From contig CAMWPE010000014.1 of NCBI GenBank assembly GCA_947176055.1, positions 1-20,262 on the forward strand: DNA of 20,262 nt. The letters run 5' to 3'. The position numbers and the translations under genes are program-made. This DNA is from an uncultured Desulfovibrio sp. (GTDB lineage Bacteria; Desulfobacterota; Desulfovibrionia; Desulfovibrionales; Desulfovibrionaceae). Shown one piece after another: positions 1-7,821 of the stretch. The notes under the pieces are model-generated. The model ran no database searches and was not told the DNA's origin. It saw nothing but the letters and a program-made list of their open reading frames with translations. The number at the start of each line of letters is the position of its first letter. The stretch's first letter is position 1.

Positions 1-1290
1 GAAGCCCTGGCATGGTACGAGGCGCATCGGGATAATTTCGCCATTCCGCCTACAGTTGACGCGTAATATATCGCCGTAAGACCGGAAGCGCTGGTTAAAA
101 AGGACGAGCTGGACGAAAAGGCGGCCCGGGCCTGGTACGAAGCCAATATCGGGAATTTCGCCGCTCCCGAAAAGGTCAGGGCCTCGCATATTCTGGTTCC
201 TGTCGCCCCCGACGCCGGCGACGAAGATTTCAAGGTCGCGCTGGATCGTTTGGGCGAAGCGCGAAAACAGCTTGACGACGGCGTTCCTTTCGCGACCGTG
301 GCGGACGCTTTCAATCCGGCGGGCGCGGCCGGAGAAGGGGGCGATCTCGGCTGGATTAGCAGGGGAGAAACTGTTCAGCCATTCGAAGAGGCTGTTTTCG
401 CCATGGCTCCAGGATCTGTCTCGGAAACCATCCGCACGCCTTTCGGTCTGCATCTTATCTTCCTGCGCGAAAAGGAAGAGGCCGGGGTCAAGCCTTTCGA
501 AGAGGTTAAGGACGCCGCTTACGCCGCGCTGGCCTTTGAGGAGGGATCCAAAAAGTTGCGCGACGCCCTCGATAACCTTATCGAAGACAATATTCTTAAT
601 AAACCTTTGGCGGAAAGCGCGAAAAAATATAACCTGGAAGCCGTAAAAACGGGAAAACTGGATCAGGCCGGGCTGGAAAAGGAGCTGGGCATAGGCGCGG
701 AGAGCGCCAGGGCCCTGCTCGCGACGCCGGCGAACTCGCCGCTTGACGCGCCCCTGGAAGCTGGAGAAAAGTATATCGTCGCCCGGGTGATTTCCGCCCA
801 GGAAGCGGGCGCGAAGCCTTTCGAAGAAGCGAGGAGCGAGATAGAAAAAGAGCTCATAGCCGAAAAATCCCTCGGGCTGGCCATGAGCGCGGCGAAGGAT
901 CTGCTGGAAAAATTCAAGTCCGAACCTTTCGCCGAAGTTCGTGAAAAAAATAATATCTTGACGAGCGAGCCGCTGGATCGCGGCGGAGTCATCAACAATT
1001 TCGCGCCGGACGCGGAATTGAGCGAGGCTATTTTTTCCGCTAAACCCGGCGAATGGCTGGCGCGGCCTTACGAGGAGACAGACGGAAAAGAGCCTGGCGC
1101 GCTAATAGTCCGGGTGGACAAGGCTATCCCGCCGTCCAGGGACGAATTCGAAGCGGCGGAGGAAGTTCTCGTCTCTTCCGTCAAACAAAACCGGAAACAG
1201 GCGCTGTTCGAATTTTTTATGAATGGCTTGCTTAATAAGGCCAAAATAGAGATCACAAACCAGAAATTCATAGATCGCGCGGTCGGCTAG
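1..1290 (+). pseudogene. PpiD/SurA-like parvulin peptidyl-prolyl isomerase, partial, interrupted by an in-frame TAA
   Basis: This is the 3' part of a periplasmic folding chaperone gene of the PpiD type; the 5' end lies outside the window. Reading in the frame of base 1, the protein runs WYEAHRDNFAIPPTVDA, then a TAA stop at 64-66, then YIAVRPEALV and on to the TAG at 1288-1290. The parvulin domain follows the stop: RASHILV near base 180, GGDLGWISRG near 345 and FGLHLIFLREKEE near 440. A long alpha-helical C-terminal part, typical of PpiD, follows it. The first start-like codon after the stop is a TTG at 250, which lies inside the parvulin domain, so re-initiation there would give a damaged domain. 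The rest of the frame is open and coding-like, so the lesion is recent, a sequencing error or a readthrough site. The stop codon is seen directly; calling it a pseudogene is an inference. Confidence 0.7.
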
Positions 1291-1326
1291 TCGCCCGGTT
1301 CGCGGCTTTTATTATTTGGAGCGACA

Positions 1327-3153
1327 ATGTGCGGAATTATAGGATATGTTGGCCACAGGCCCGCGACGCCGGTCGTCATGGAGGGATTGCGCAGGCTGGA
1401 ATACCGGGGCTACGACTCCGCGGGCGTGGCCTGGATGACGCCTGGAAAAATTAACATCGCCCGCGCTTCCGGCAAATTGCGGGCGCTGGAAGAAAAACTT
1501 TCGAGAATGCCCGCGATAACTTCCACTTGCGCCATGGGGCATACCCGCTGGGCCACGCACGGGGAGCCGGCGGAGCGAAACGCTCATCCGCATCTGTCAA
1601 ACGATTCATCCCTGGCTGTGGTTCATAATGGCATTATCGAGAACTATAGGGAGCTGAAGAAATTTTTGCTCGAAAAGGGGCATCAATTTTACTCCGATAC
1701 CGATACGGAAGTTCTCGTTCACCTGATCGCCGAGCGTCGCAAGACGGAGCCGGATCTGCTTCGCGCGTTCGCCGCGGCTCTCTCGGAGGCGAAGGGCGCT
1801 TACGCCGTCTGTCTCCTTTCCGCCGACCATCCCGACACCGTTTACGCCGCGCGCATGTCGGCTCCTTTAATCGTAGGTCTTGGCACGGGCGAGAATTTCA
1901 TAGCTTCCGATATTCCGGCCTTTCTGCCCTATACGCGGGAAGTCATGTTTCTGGAGGACGGCGAAATTGTCCGCGCTACGGCCTCCTCCTGCGAAGCGAT
2001 GAGCCTGCGCGATCTCAAGCCTCTGCCGAAAGAAAAACACACTATTCAATGGAATCTTCAGGACGCGCAGAAAGACGGCTACAAGCATTTCATGCTGAAA
2101 GAAATTTTTGAGCAACCCCGCGTCATCAAGGATGGAATGACCGGACGCGCCGACGGGGAAACCGGCGACGTAAAGATTCCGGAGCTGGATAACGCGCCGA
2201 TCCCGGGCAGGATTCATATCGTGGCTTGCGGCACCTCCTACCACGCCGGGCTTTGGGGCAAGGCGCTCATTGAGAATCTGGCCGATATTCCGGCGGAGGC
2301 GGAAATCGCTTCCGAATTTCGTTATAAAAACAAGTTTTTGCGGGATCCCGGCGAAGTCGCGCTTTTTATCAGTCAAAGCGGGGAGACGGCGGACACCCTG
2401 GCCGCCTTGCGCATAATGAAGCAGAGGGGCGTTCCCACAATCGGCGTGTGCAATGTCGTGGGTTCTTCTATCGCCCGCGAGGCCGATTATACCATTTTTA
2501 CGCAGGCTGGCCCGGAAATCAGCGTGGCTTCTACCAAAGCCATGACCAGCCAGATGATCTGTCTCGCCCTTATGGCCCTTTATTGGGGAAAAAGAAAGAG
2601 AACGCTGGAGAGAAACAGAATCAGGGAGACCCTGGATATTCTTTTTTCCTTGCCCGCCGCTCTGGATGACAATTTGCCCGAAATGCGTAAAAGAGCCAAC
2701 GAGCTGGCGAAAAAATACGCCGCTTTCCGCAATTTCTTTTATCTAGGCCGGGGCGTGGGCTATCCGCTGGCCCTTGAAGGCGCGCTCAAGCTGAAAGAGT
2801 TGTCCTATATTCACGCCGAAGGCTACGCCGCCGGCGAAATGAAGCATGGGCCCATCGCGCTTATCGATCCGGAATTCCCCACCTTCGCCATGGCTTTTCA
2901 GGACGATTTGCTGGAAAAAGTAAAATCGAACATAGAGGAAGTTGTCTCCCGCGGCGGGAAGGTTATTGTCCTTTCCAACGGCGCGCCCGCGGCAAAAGCC
3001 GCCGACGCCTGGCTTATTCCTCCTGTCGATGGAGCTTTCGCCGCTTTCATGGCTCTGCCCGCTCTCCAGCTCTTTAGTTACGAAGTGGCCGATTACCTGG
3101 GCAAAGATGTGGATCAGCCGAGGAACCTGGCTAAAAGCGTCACTGTGGAATAG
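1327..3153 (+). CDS. glmS: Glutamine--fructose-6-phosphate aminotransferase (isomerizing)
   Basis: GlmS makes glucosamine-6-phosphate from fructose-6-phosphate and glutamine. This is the first committed step toward UDP-GlcNAc for peptidoglycan and LPS, and it is cytoplasmic. The protein starts MCGIIGYVG, with Cys2 as the N-terminal nucleophile of the glutaminase domain (about residues 1-215; HTRWATHG and VVHNGIIENY are visible). Two sugar-isomerase (SIS) domains follow, with SQSGETADTL, SVASTKAMTSQ and the region LALEGALKLKELSYIHAE. The C-terminus DQPRNLAKSVTVE is the conserved family tail. At 608 aa it is the usual length. A GGAG at 1318-1321 sits five bases before the ATG. It lies 36 bases after the PpiD-like gene and 12 bases before the next gene, so the three are probably co-transcribed. 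No glmS ribozyme leader can fit in the 36-base gap. Confidence 0.97.
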   Translation: MCGIIGYVGHRPATPVVMEGLRRLEYRGYDSAGVAWMTPGKINIARASGKLRALEEKLSRMPAITSTCAMGHTRWATHGEPAERNAHPHLSNDSSLAVVHNGIIENYRELKKFLLEKGHQFYSDTDTEVLVHLIAERRKTEPDLLRAFAAALSEAKGAYAVCLLSADHPDTVYAARMSAPLIVGLGTGENFIASDIPAFLPYTREVMFLEDGEIVRATASSCEAMSLRDLKPLPKEKHTIQWNLQDAQKDGYKHFMLKEIFEQPRVIKDGMTGRADGETGDVKIPELDNAPIPGRIHIVACGTSYHAGLWGKALIENLADIPAEAEIASEFRYKNKFLRDPGEVALFISQSGETADTLAALRIMKQRGVPTIGVCNVVGSSIAREADYTIFTQAGPEISVASTKAMTSQMICLALMALYWGKRKRTLERNRIRETLDILFSLPAALDDNLPEMRKRANELAKKYAAFRNFFYLGRGVGYPLALEGALKLKELSYIHAEGYAAGEMKHGPIALIDPEFPTFAMAFQDDLLEKVKSNIEEVVSRGGKVIVLSNGAPAAKAADAWLIPPVDGAFAAFMALPALQLFSYEVADYLGKDVDQPRNLAKSVTVE

Positions 3154-3165
3154 ACGGAAAGTCGC

Positions 3166-3744
3166 ATGAAACCGCTATATCAAGGCAAACTCGACGCCTT
3201 TTGCGCCGTTTACGCCGTATTGAACGCTTTGCGTCTAACCCACGCCATCCGGACAAGCCGGGCCCGGGATATAATGAATGAAACGTTGATGGGCGTCGCG
3301 GCGAATCCCGAGCGATTCAGGGCTTTCCTGTCCCAGGAAACCGACTATGCGGATGTCGTGGATTCGATGCTGGACGCCTTGAAAAAGAGAATGCCGCTGG
3401 AGACGACCCGGCCTTTCGCGCCCGGCGCGAAGCCTGGTTTAAACGAAGTCTGGAGCGCGATTCAGGACTGGATAGGCCCGGACGCGGAAAAAAATCTGGG
3501 CAAGGCTGTCGTTTTCCGATTCTTCAAATACGCGCTTCCGGGGCAACCGCCTTTGAACAGGCACTGGACAACGGCGGATTTTATAACCGGCGACAATCTC
3601 CATCTTTTCGATTGCAGCCATGAGGCCGAGGCTGTCCTCAACATAAAAAAGACAAAATGCGTCGTCTCCGTCGAGGATATCGACACGGAACGACTATTAT
3701 ATATACAGCCTGACAGCTTGAGATTCCTGCGCCTTCCGGTATAA
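3166..3744 (+). CDS. Small papain/C39-like cysteine peptidase candidate, unrecognised family
   Basis: I do not recognise a named family for this 192 aa protein. The N-terminus has the spacing of a papain-like or C39-like cysteine peptidase: Gln6 (possible oxyanion-hole residue), Cys13 in LDAFCAVYAVLNAL (possible nucleophile) and a helix after it. Later there is His133 in NRHWTTADF and Asp149 in HLFDCSHE, 16 residues on, as expected for the catalytic His and Asp/Asn. There is no signal peptide or membrane segment, so it should be cytoplasmic. It starts 12 bases after glmS with GGAAAG at 3156-3161 before the ATG, which suggests co-transcription and perhaps translational coupling. The catalytic assignment comes from motif order only. 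It could instead be a transglutaminase-like or inactive fold. That it is a gene is much surer than its function. Confidence 0.75.
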   Translation: MKPLYQGKLDAFCAVYAVLNALRLTHAIRTSRARDIMNETLMGVAANPERFRAFLSQETDYADVVDSMLDALKKRMPLETTRPFAPGAKPGLNEVWSAIQDWIGPDAEKNLGKAVVFRFFKYALPGQPPLNRHWTTADFITGDNLHLFDCSHEAEAVLNIKKTKCVVSVEDIDTERLLYIQPDSLRFLRLPV

Positions 3745-4010
3745 AACGCGGGTCGATATTTTGCGGGGGATAACAGGGCGCTTGGCTCTTGCGGCGAGCT
3801 TAGCTTGCGAAGAAAATTTTCTCCGCGCCTCCTTTCGCTTCGCTTACTGTTTCCGTAAGCCGTGGCGGACAACGGAAACGCCCCCGCGGAGCGCCCGTTG
3901 GGCGGAAAAGAACTTTATCTCGTTCGCTTTGCGAAAGCGGGATTTATAACTAGCTAAAAGTAAACAAAATATTTTGTTAACACCTTGTTTGAACACAGCG
4001 ACAGCGAATA
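3745..4010. other. Non-coding stretch rich in inverted repeats, between the peptidase-like gene and rimO
   Basis: No convincing gene is present; a 62-codon frame from a TTG at 3761 has no visible RBS or recognisable motif. The stretch holds several inverted repeats. CTCCGCG at 3821-3827 pairs with CGCGGAG at 3885-3891 and encloses GTTTCCG 3849-3855 / CGGAAAC 3873-3879. A competing hairpin is GCTTAC 3842-3847 / GTAAGC 3855-3860. Others are CGCTTT 3925-3930 / AAAGCG 3934-3939 and the palindrome GAAAATTTTC at 3812-3821. It may be a dispersed repeat of this genome, a structured 3' UTR or a small RNA; the window alone cannot decide. Confidence 0.5.
3963..3978. promoter_or_regulatory. 16-bp perfect palindrome upstream of rimO
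   Basis: AACAAAATATTTTGTT is a perfect 16-bp palindrome ending 32 bases before the rimO ATG. It could be an operator for a dimeric regulator. It is AT-rich in a GC-rich neighbourhood and has no loop, so it is unlikely to be a terminator hairpin. No matching regulator is known from the window. Confidence 0.35.
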
Positions 4011-5321
4011 ATGTGCCACAGATTTTTGCCTGTCTGGAGCGTCAGTCTGGGATGTCCAAAAAACAGGGTTGATACCGAAAGACTGCTTGGCTCCCTTGGT
4101 TTTCCAATAAAAATCGCCGCCGCTCCGGGAAAAAGCAAACTGGCCCTGATTAATACTTGCGCTTTCATTGAGCCGGCGGTCCGGGAATCGATTCGCGCCA
4201 TCCTGGATATTATCAAGAAAAGCTCAAGACTCAAAACTCCCCCCTTAATCGCGGTGGCCGGATGTTTGCCAGGCAGATACGGAACCGCCGAGCTGGCGAA
4301 AGAATTCCCCGAAGTCGACCTCTGGCTCGAACCTTCTTTCCAGCCTGAATGGCCCGCGAAAATAGCCGAGGCCATGAAAAGGGAACGAAAACCCGGGGAA
4401 GGCCGTCTCCTCTCGACGGGACCTTCTTACGCATGGCTGAAAATCAGCGACGGTTGCGATCACAGGTGTTCTTTTTGCGTAATCCCAAACATACGGGGCG
4501 GATTTAAGCCGGAGCCGGTCGCGAAAATCGTCGCCGAAGCCAGGGAACTCCTGGCCAGGGGCGTAAAAGAACTCGTTCTGGTCGGCCAGGATGTTTCCGC
4601 CTGGCGCGGCGATTCTTCCTCTCCTGAAAAAAATTTCACAGATCTTCTCAAGACTCTGGCGCGCCTGGACGGGCTTGAATGGTTGCGAATGTTGTATCTC
4701 TATCCAGCCGCCGTAACAGAATCCTTTATACGCGCCGTCGCCGACATAGGGAGACCCTTGCTTCCATATTTTGACATTCCCCTGCAACATTCCCAGGAAA
4801 AAATATTAAAAAGGATGGGGCGCCCTTTCGTAGTCGACGCGCGGAGAATTGTAGGGAGAATCAGGGAAAAGATTCCGGACGTCGCTTTGAGAACAAGTTT
4901 AATTGTCGGTTTTCCGGGAGAAACGGACGCGGATTTCCGCGCTTTGCTAAACTTTGTCCGGGAAACCCGATTTCAGAATCTTGGCGTATTCGTCTATAGG
5001 CCAGAGGAAGGAACGCCGGCCGCGAATTTCCCCGATCAGGTTCCGGAAGAGACAAAAGAGACGAGAAAAGCGGAACTACTCGAAGAGCAGGCAAAAATCA
5101 GCGCGGAATATCTAGCCTCCGTCGTAGGCGGGACAATGGACGCGCTTGTTGACGAGAGCGACGCCGGAGAATGGCCGGGGCTCTATAAGGGGCGGGTCTG
5201 GTTCCAGGCTCCGGAAATAGACGGGATAACCTATATTTCAGGGCCGGGCGTTAAAGCGGGAGCTTTCCTGCCCGCCGAAATCGTCGGCAGCGTGACTTAT
5301 GATCTAAACGCGCTTGCGTAA
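4011..5321 (+). CDS. rimO: Ribosomal protein S12 methylthiotransferase RimO (radical SAM)
   Basis: RimO adds a methylthio group to a conserved aspartate of ribosomal protein S12, using two 4Fe-4S clusters and S-adenosylmethionine. The N-terminal UPF0004-type domain shows VSLGCPKNRVDTE (Cys15), NTCAFIEPA (Cys50) and AVAGCLPGR (Cys84), the three cysteine ligands of the auxiliary cluster. The radical SAM triad is Cys149, Cys153 and Cys156 in SDGCDHRCSFCVIPNIRGG. The CVIPNIRG context and the LGCPKN opening fit RimO better than MiaB. A TRAM-type RNA/protein-binding segment begins near LASVVGGTMDALVDE. At 436 aa it is full length. The ATG at 4011 is the best start because the conserved core begins about ten residues later, but no good Shine-Dalgarno precedes it. 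The gene appears to stand alone. Confidence 0.93.
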   Translation: MCHRFLPVWSVSLGCPKNRVDTERLLGSLGFPIKIAAAPGKSKLALINTCAFIEPAVRESIRAILDIIKKSSRLKTPPLIAVAGCLPGRYGTAELAKEFPEVDLWLEPSFQPEWPAKIAEAMKRERKPGEGRLLSTGPSYAWLKISDGCDHRCSFCVIPNIRGGFKPEPVAKIVAEARELLARGVKELVLVGQDVSAWRGDSSSPEKNFTDLLKTLARLDGLEWLRMLYLYPAAVTESFIRAVADIGRPLLPYFDIPLQHSQEKILKRMGRPFVVDARRIVGRIREKIPDVALRTSLIVGFPGETDADFRALLNFVRETRFQNLGVFVYRPEEGTPAANFPDQVPEETKETRKAELLEEQAKISAEYLASVVGGTMDALVDESDAGEWPGLYKGRVWFQAPEIDGITYISGPGVKAGAFLPAEIVGSVTYDLNALA

Positions 5322-5511
5322 TTTATTTCCGTCATTTCGCGTCGCCGGATTCCTTTCGGCCTTATTACCCAGCTTGTTTTTAATATTCAAAATCCCGTGT
5401 TTTCAGGGGGTGTCTTTAGACTAAAGTAAACTATCGGGGACGATAACAGGACTTTAAAACAAAAGCCCCGCGAGGTTTTTATACTTCGCGGGACGTATGT
5501 AAACTCTAATG
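5322..5511. other. Intergenic stretch between rimO and the tRNA gene; small hairpins only
   Basis: No gene is supported here. The stretch holds the tRNA terminator (listed separately) and two short hairpins: CTTTAG 5414-5419 / CTAAAG 5421-5426, and TATCG 5432-5436 / CGATA 5441-5445 with a GGGA (GNRA-type) tetraloop on the plus strand. Neither has a T-run that would make it a clear plus-strand terminator for rimO. Confidence 0.4.
5455..5492 (-). terminator. Rho-independent terminator after tRNA-Thr
   Basis: On the minus strand, CCCGCGA (5492-5486) pairs with TCGCGGG (5473-5467), and the stem can extend two more pairs toward the loop. It is followed by the T-rich run CTTTTGTTTT. It lies 20 bases after the tRNA 3' end, the right place to end the tRNA transcript. 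Confidence 0.75.
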
Positions 5512-5587
5512 TGGAGCCGCTTGTCAGACTTGAACTGACGACCTGCTGATTACGAATCAGCTGCTCTACCAACTGAGCTAAAGCGGC
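5512..5587 (-). tRNA. tRNA-Thr(CGT)
   Basis: The minus-strand sequence folds as a complete 76-nt tRNA with an encoded CCA at 5514-5512. The acceptor stem is GCCGCTT pairing with AAGCGGC. The D-arm has TAGCTCAGTTGGTAGAGCA. The anticodon stem GCTGA/TCAGC holds the loop TTCGTAA, giving anticodon CGT, which reads ACG threonine codons. The T-arm contains GTTCAAGTC. The gene has its own promoter upstream and a terminator downstream. CGT is the wobble-redundant threonine tRNA, so other threonine tRNAs must be elsewhere in the genome. Confidence 0.95.
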
Positions 5588-5599
5588 GCGCCGCGACCT

Positions 5600-5628
5600 A
5601 CTATAGGAAATTCGCCCGACTTTGTCCA
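5600..5628 (-). promoter_or_regulatory. Sigma-70 type promoter for tRNA-Thr
   Basis: On the minus strand, TGGACA (5628-5623) and TATAGT (5605-5600) are separated by exactly 17 bases. Each matches the consensus at five of six positions. The predicted start falls about 6-7 bases before the tRNA 5' end at 5587, a typical arrangement for a stable RNA gene. Confidence 0.75.
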
Positions 5629-5849
5629 GAACCGCGCGACAAATTAAATCGAGCACGGGCCGGATCTTATGGCAAATTTCGCGCGGGATTGTCTCATAAC
5701 GGCGAATAAAGTTTGTGTTAGGGCAATAGCGTCCTCGCCTCGGGAAGCCGCCGCGACGGGCGCGATTTTATCGCCAAAGCGTAGGGCGCTTGATTTATGA
5801 TCCCTTCCGCGCTATTCATGCGAAACTTAAAATTTTCGCAGGAGAGAGA
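5629..5849. other. Intergenic stretch upstream of the acyl-CoA synthetase-like gene
   Basis: No gene is supported. A weak plus-strand promoter candidate is TTGATT (5790-5795), a 17-base gap and TATTCA (5813-5818), only four and three matches to consensus. The inverted repeat at 5819-5840 is listed separately. Otherwise I see no strong signal. Confidence 0.35.
5819..5840. promoter_or_regulatory. Inverted repeat touching the Shine-Dalgarno of the acyl-CoA synthetase-like gene
   Basis: TGCGAAA (5819-5825) and TTTCGCA (5834-5840) are perfect inverted copies with an 8-base spacer. The repeat ends immediately before the ribosome binding site GGAGAGAG (5841-5848). It could be an operator, or a leader hairpin next to the ribosome binding site. 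It may also be chance, since GCGAAA is a common string in this DNA. Confidence 0.4.
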
Positions 5850-7475
5850 ATGGCGCATACGTATGACGCGGAGAATTTCAGGGTTTTGTTCGAGCGCGAG
5901 GTTACCTGGTTAAACGGATTTATGCGGAATGTTTCGCGCTACGGCAAAAAGAGAGCCCTGGCATGCGCGGAAAGCGGGAAAACCTGGACTTACGGGGAAT
6001 TGAATGAGGAGGCCGACAGACTGGCCAACGCTTTTCTCGCGGATGGAGTGAAAAAAAGCGACGTCGTCATGTTCATGCTGTATAACAGCCCCGAATTTTT
6101 GTTCTGCTATCTGGCCGGCCATAAAACGGGAGCGGTAAGTTGCCCTGTCAATTATCGTCTGGCGCCCATGGAGCTCGCGCCGCTTCTGGAAGACAGCGAA
6201 CCGGTAATTTTCGTCTACGACAGTCGCTTTTCCGGCGTCGTCGCGGAAGCGCTCGACGCGAGCGCGCGTCGCCCCGCCAGGATCCTTGTATGCGGAGACG
6301 CGCCGGATTCCCCGCGTTCATTTGAAGCGTACTTGAAAAACGCTCCGGCGGGAACTCCCCGTCCGACGGGGGAGTCGCGAATTTACGACGAAACAACGCG
6401 CCTCTATACTTCTGGCTCCACAAACCGGTCGAAAGCCGTCCCGATCAATTCTATTAACGAGGTCTTCTCCGCCCGCGACGTGATCGCGCGCTATCCGCTA
6501 CATCCGGAAGACAAAACTTTAAATCTCACCCCTTGGTTCCATCGGGGCGGTCTGCATGTAGGCGGTCCTACGGCCGCGCTTTATGTCGGTTGCGAAGTCG
6601 TTTCCATGCGAGAATTCCGGCCGCGCGAGGCTCTGGAACTAATCGCGAGCCGGGGCGTAGCCCATATCACGGGCGTGCCGTCCGTGTTCAGGGCGCTCGC
6701 TCGCGCCCAGAAGGATTCTCCCGCCGATCTGTCAGCCTTGCGCGGTCTCTGTTCCATGGGCAGCCCGTTTTCCAGGGCGGAAATCCTCGAATACAGGGAG
6801 CTTTTTACGCCCAACATCCTGAATGGTTACGGAACGACGGAGACTTTCGTCAATACGTGGTTGAGCGCCCGCGCGCCCATCGAAAAATGCCAGGCAACGG
6901 GACGGCCTGGCGAGGACGACGACGCGCGACTTGTAAGGATCGTCCGGGATGGGTTCGCCGATCCGGACGATCTCGTCGCGCGGGACAACGCGTCCGTCGG
7001 CGAAATCATCGTCAAGGCGCCTTGCAAATCGACGGGTTGCTACGCGAATAATCCCGAAATGACCGCGAAAAAGTTTTACAGGGATTTTCACTATACAGGA
7101 GATATTGGCGTATGGGATGAGGACGGCTATATAACTGTATTGAGCCGCAAGGACGATATGATAATTAGCGCCGGAGAGAATATTTATCCGTCGCAGATAG
7201 AAGCCGTTTTGAATGAGCATCCAAAAATCGCCGAATGCGCCGTCATAGGAACGCCAGACAAGGCGCGCGGCGAAATTCCCCTAGCCTTTGTCGTGCCCCT
7301 TGACGAAAGTCTTACTATAGCGGAATTAAAGGAATGGCTGACCGGCCAACCAACCTTGGCCGCCTATAAAAGGCCAAGAAAATACAAATTCGCGAAGAGC
7401 TTACCAAGGACGGCGACAGGAAAAATCAAGCGTTTCGAGTTGCGGAAACAGGCGACCGGCGGAGAGCCGGTCTGA
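5850..7475 (+). CDS. AMP-dependent acyl-CoA synthetase/ligase-like protein
   Basis: This is an ANL-superfamily adenylating enzyme, most like fatty-acid or carboxylate CoA ligases, which activate an acid with ATP and pass it to CoA. From the ATG at 5850 it is 541 aa. Visible motifs are LYTSGSTNRSKAVP (phosphate-binding loop, about residue 187), GYGTTETF, YTGDIGVWDEDGYI, SRKDDMIISAGENIYPSQIE (hinge region) and PRTATGKIKR with the catalytic Lys525. The phosphate loop is unusual: the common form is YTSGTTGxPK, and here Thr-Gly-x-Pro is replaced by Ser-Asn-Arg-Ser. I chose 5850 over the TTG at 5790 because GGAGAGAG lies one base before it and MAHTYDAENF is a natural N-terminus. It is followed after 19 bases by a small gene, so it may head an operon. 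The substrate cannot be read from the sequence. Confidence 0.88.
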   Translation: MAHTYDAENFRVLFEREVTWLNGFMRNVSRYGKKRALACAESGKTWTYGELNEEADRLANAFLADGVKKSDVVMFMLYNSPEFLFCYLAGHKTGAVSCPVNYRLAPMELAPLLEDSEPVIFVYDSRFSGVVAEALDASARRPARILVCGDAPDSPRSFEAYLKNAPAGTPRPTGESRIYDETTRLYTSGSTNRSKAVPINSINEVFSARDVIARYPLHPEDKTLNLTPWFHRGGLHVGGPTAALYVGCEVVSMREFRPREALELIASRGVAHITGVPSVFRALARAQKDSPADLSALRGLCSMGSPFSRAEILEYRELFTPNILNGYGTTETFVNTWLSARAPIEKCQATGRPGEDDDARLVRIVRDGFADPDDLVARDNASVGEIIVKAPCKSTGCYANNPEMTAKKFYRDFHYTGDIGVWDEDGYITVLSRKDDMIISAGENIYPSQIEAVLNEHPKIAECAVIGTPDKARGEIPLAFVVPLDESLTIAELKEWLTGQPTLAAYKRPRKYKFAKSLPRTATGKIKRFELRKQATGGEPV

Positions 7476-7494
7476 ATGCGGGAGATATTCGCGC

Positions 7495-7821
7495 ATGGCA
7501 AAAACGCGGGGAACAGACTTCGCGGAAATTCTGGCCTCCATGGACGGAGCGGTATGCGAAACGTCGCTTCCGGAGCCGCGAACGAGCGCGAGCAGGGCGC
7601 CCGCGGATTCCGCCAACTTGTCCATCCGCGCGCGAAATGTCGCCGGTCGCTTGCCTAACAAAATAGCCGCGATCCCCGTCAACGACGAAAGGGCGCCGAC
7701 AGCCGGAGTCGACGCGCAGGGCAATCGGGTCCTGGTCTCGGGCGCCGCCAGCGATATGGCGCGGGCCAATCCTCGCGCCGTCGCCTGGGAAACCGGGATA
7801 AGGAAAAAAGATGAATCTTGA
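7495..7821 (+). CDS. Small unrecognised protein overlapping the FkbM-type gene
   Basis: I do not recognise this 108 aa protein. It is polar and rich in Ala, Arg and Ser, with one cysteine and no signal peptide, membrane helix or known motif. It has a reasonable ribosome binding site (GGGAGA at 7480-7485, nine bases before the ATG). It begins 19 bases after the acyl-CoA synthetase-like gene, and its TGA at 7819-7821 overlaps the start of the next gene by 11 bases. That overlap is typical of translationally coupled pairs and is the main reason to accept it as real. Longer minus-strand open frames also cover this stretch but have no such context. Function unknown; possibly a partner of the FkbM-type protein. 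Confidence 0.6.
   Translation: MAKTRGTDFAEILASMDGAVCETSLPEPRTSASRAPADSANLSIRARNVAGRLPNKIAAIPVNDERAPTAGVDAQGNRVLVSGAASDMARANPRAVAWETGIRKKDES

Noticed and set aside
1291..1326. glmS ribozyme leader
   Set aside because: The gap before glmS is only 36 bases, far too short for the ribozyme, which is mainly known from Gram-positive bacteria.
5387..5656. Minus-strand 89-codon frame containing ALAQLVEQLIRNQQVVSSS
   Set aside because: This is the well-known false protein obtained by translating a tRNA gene; it covers tRNA-Thr and its flanks.
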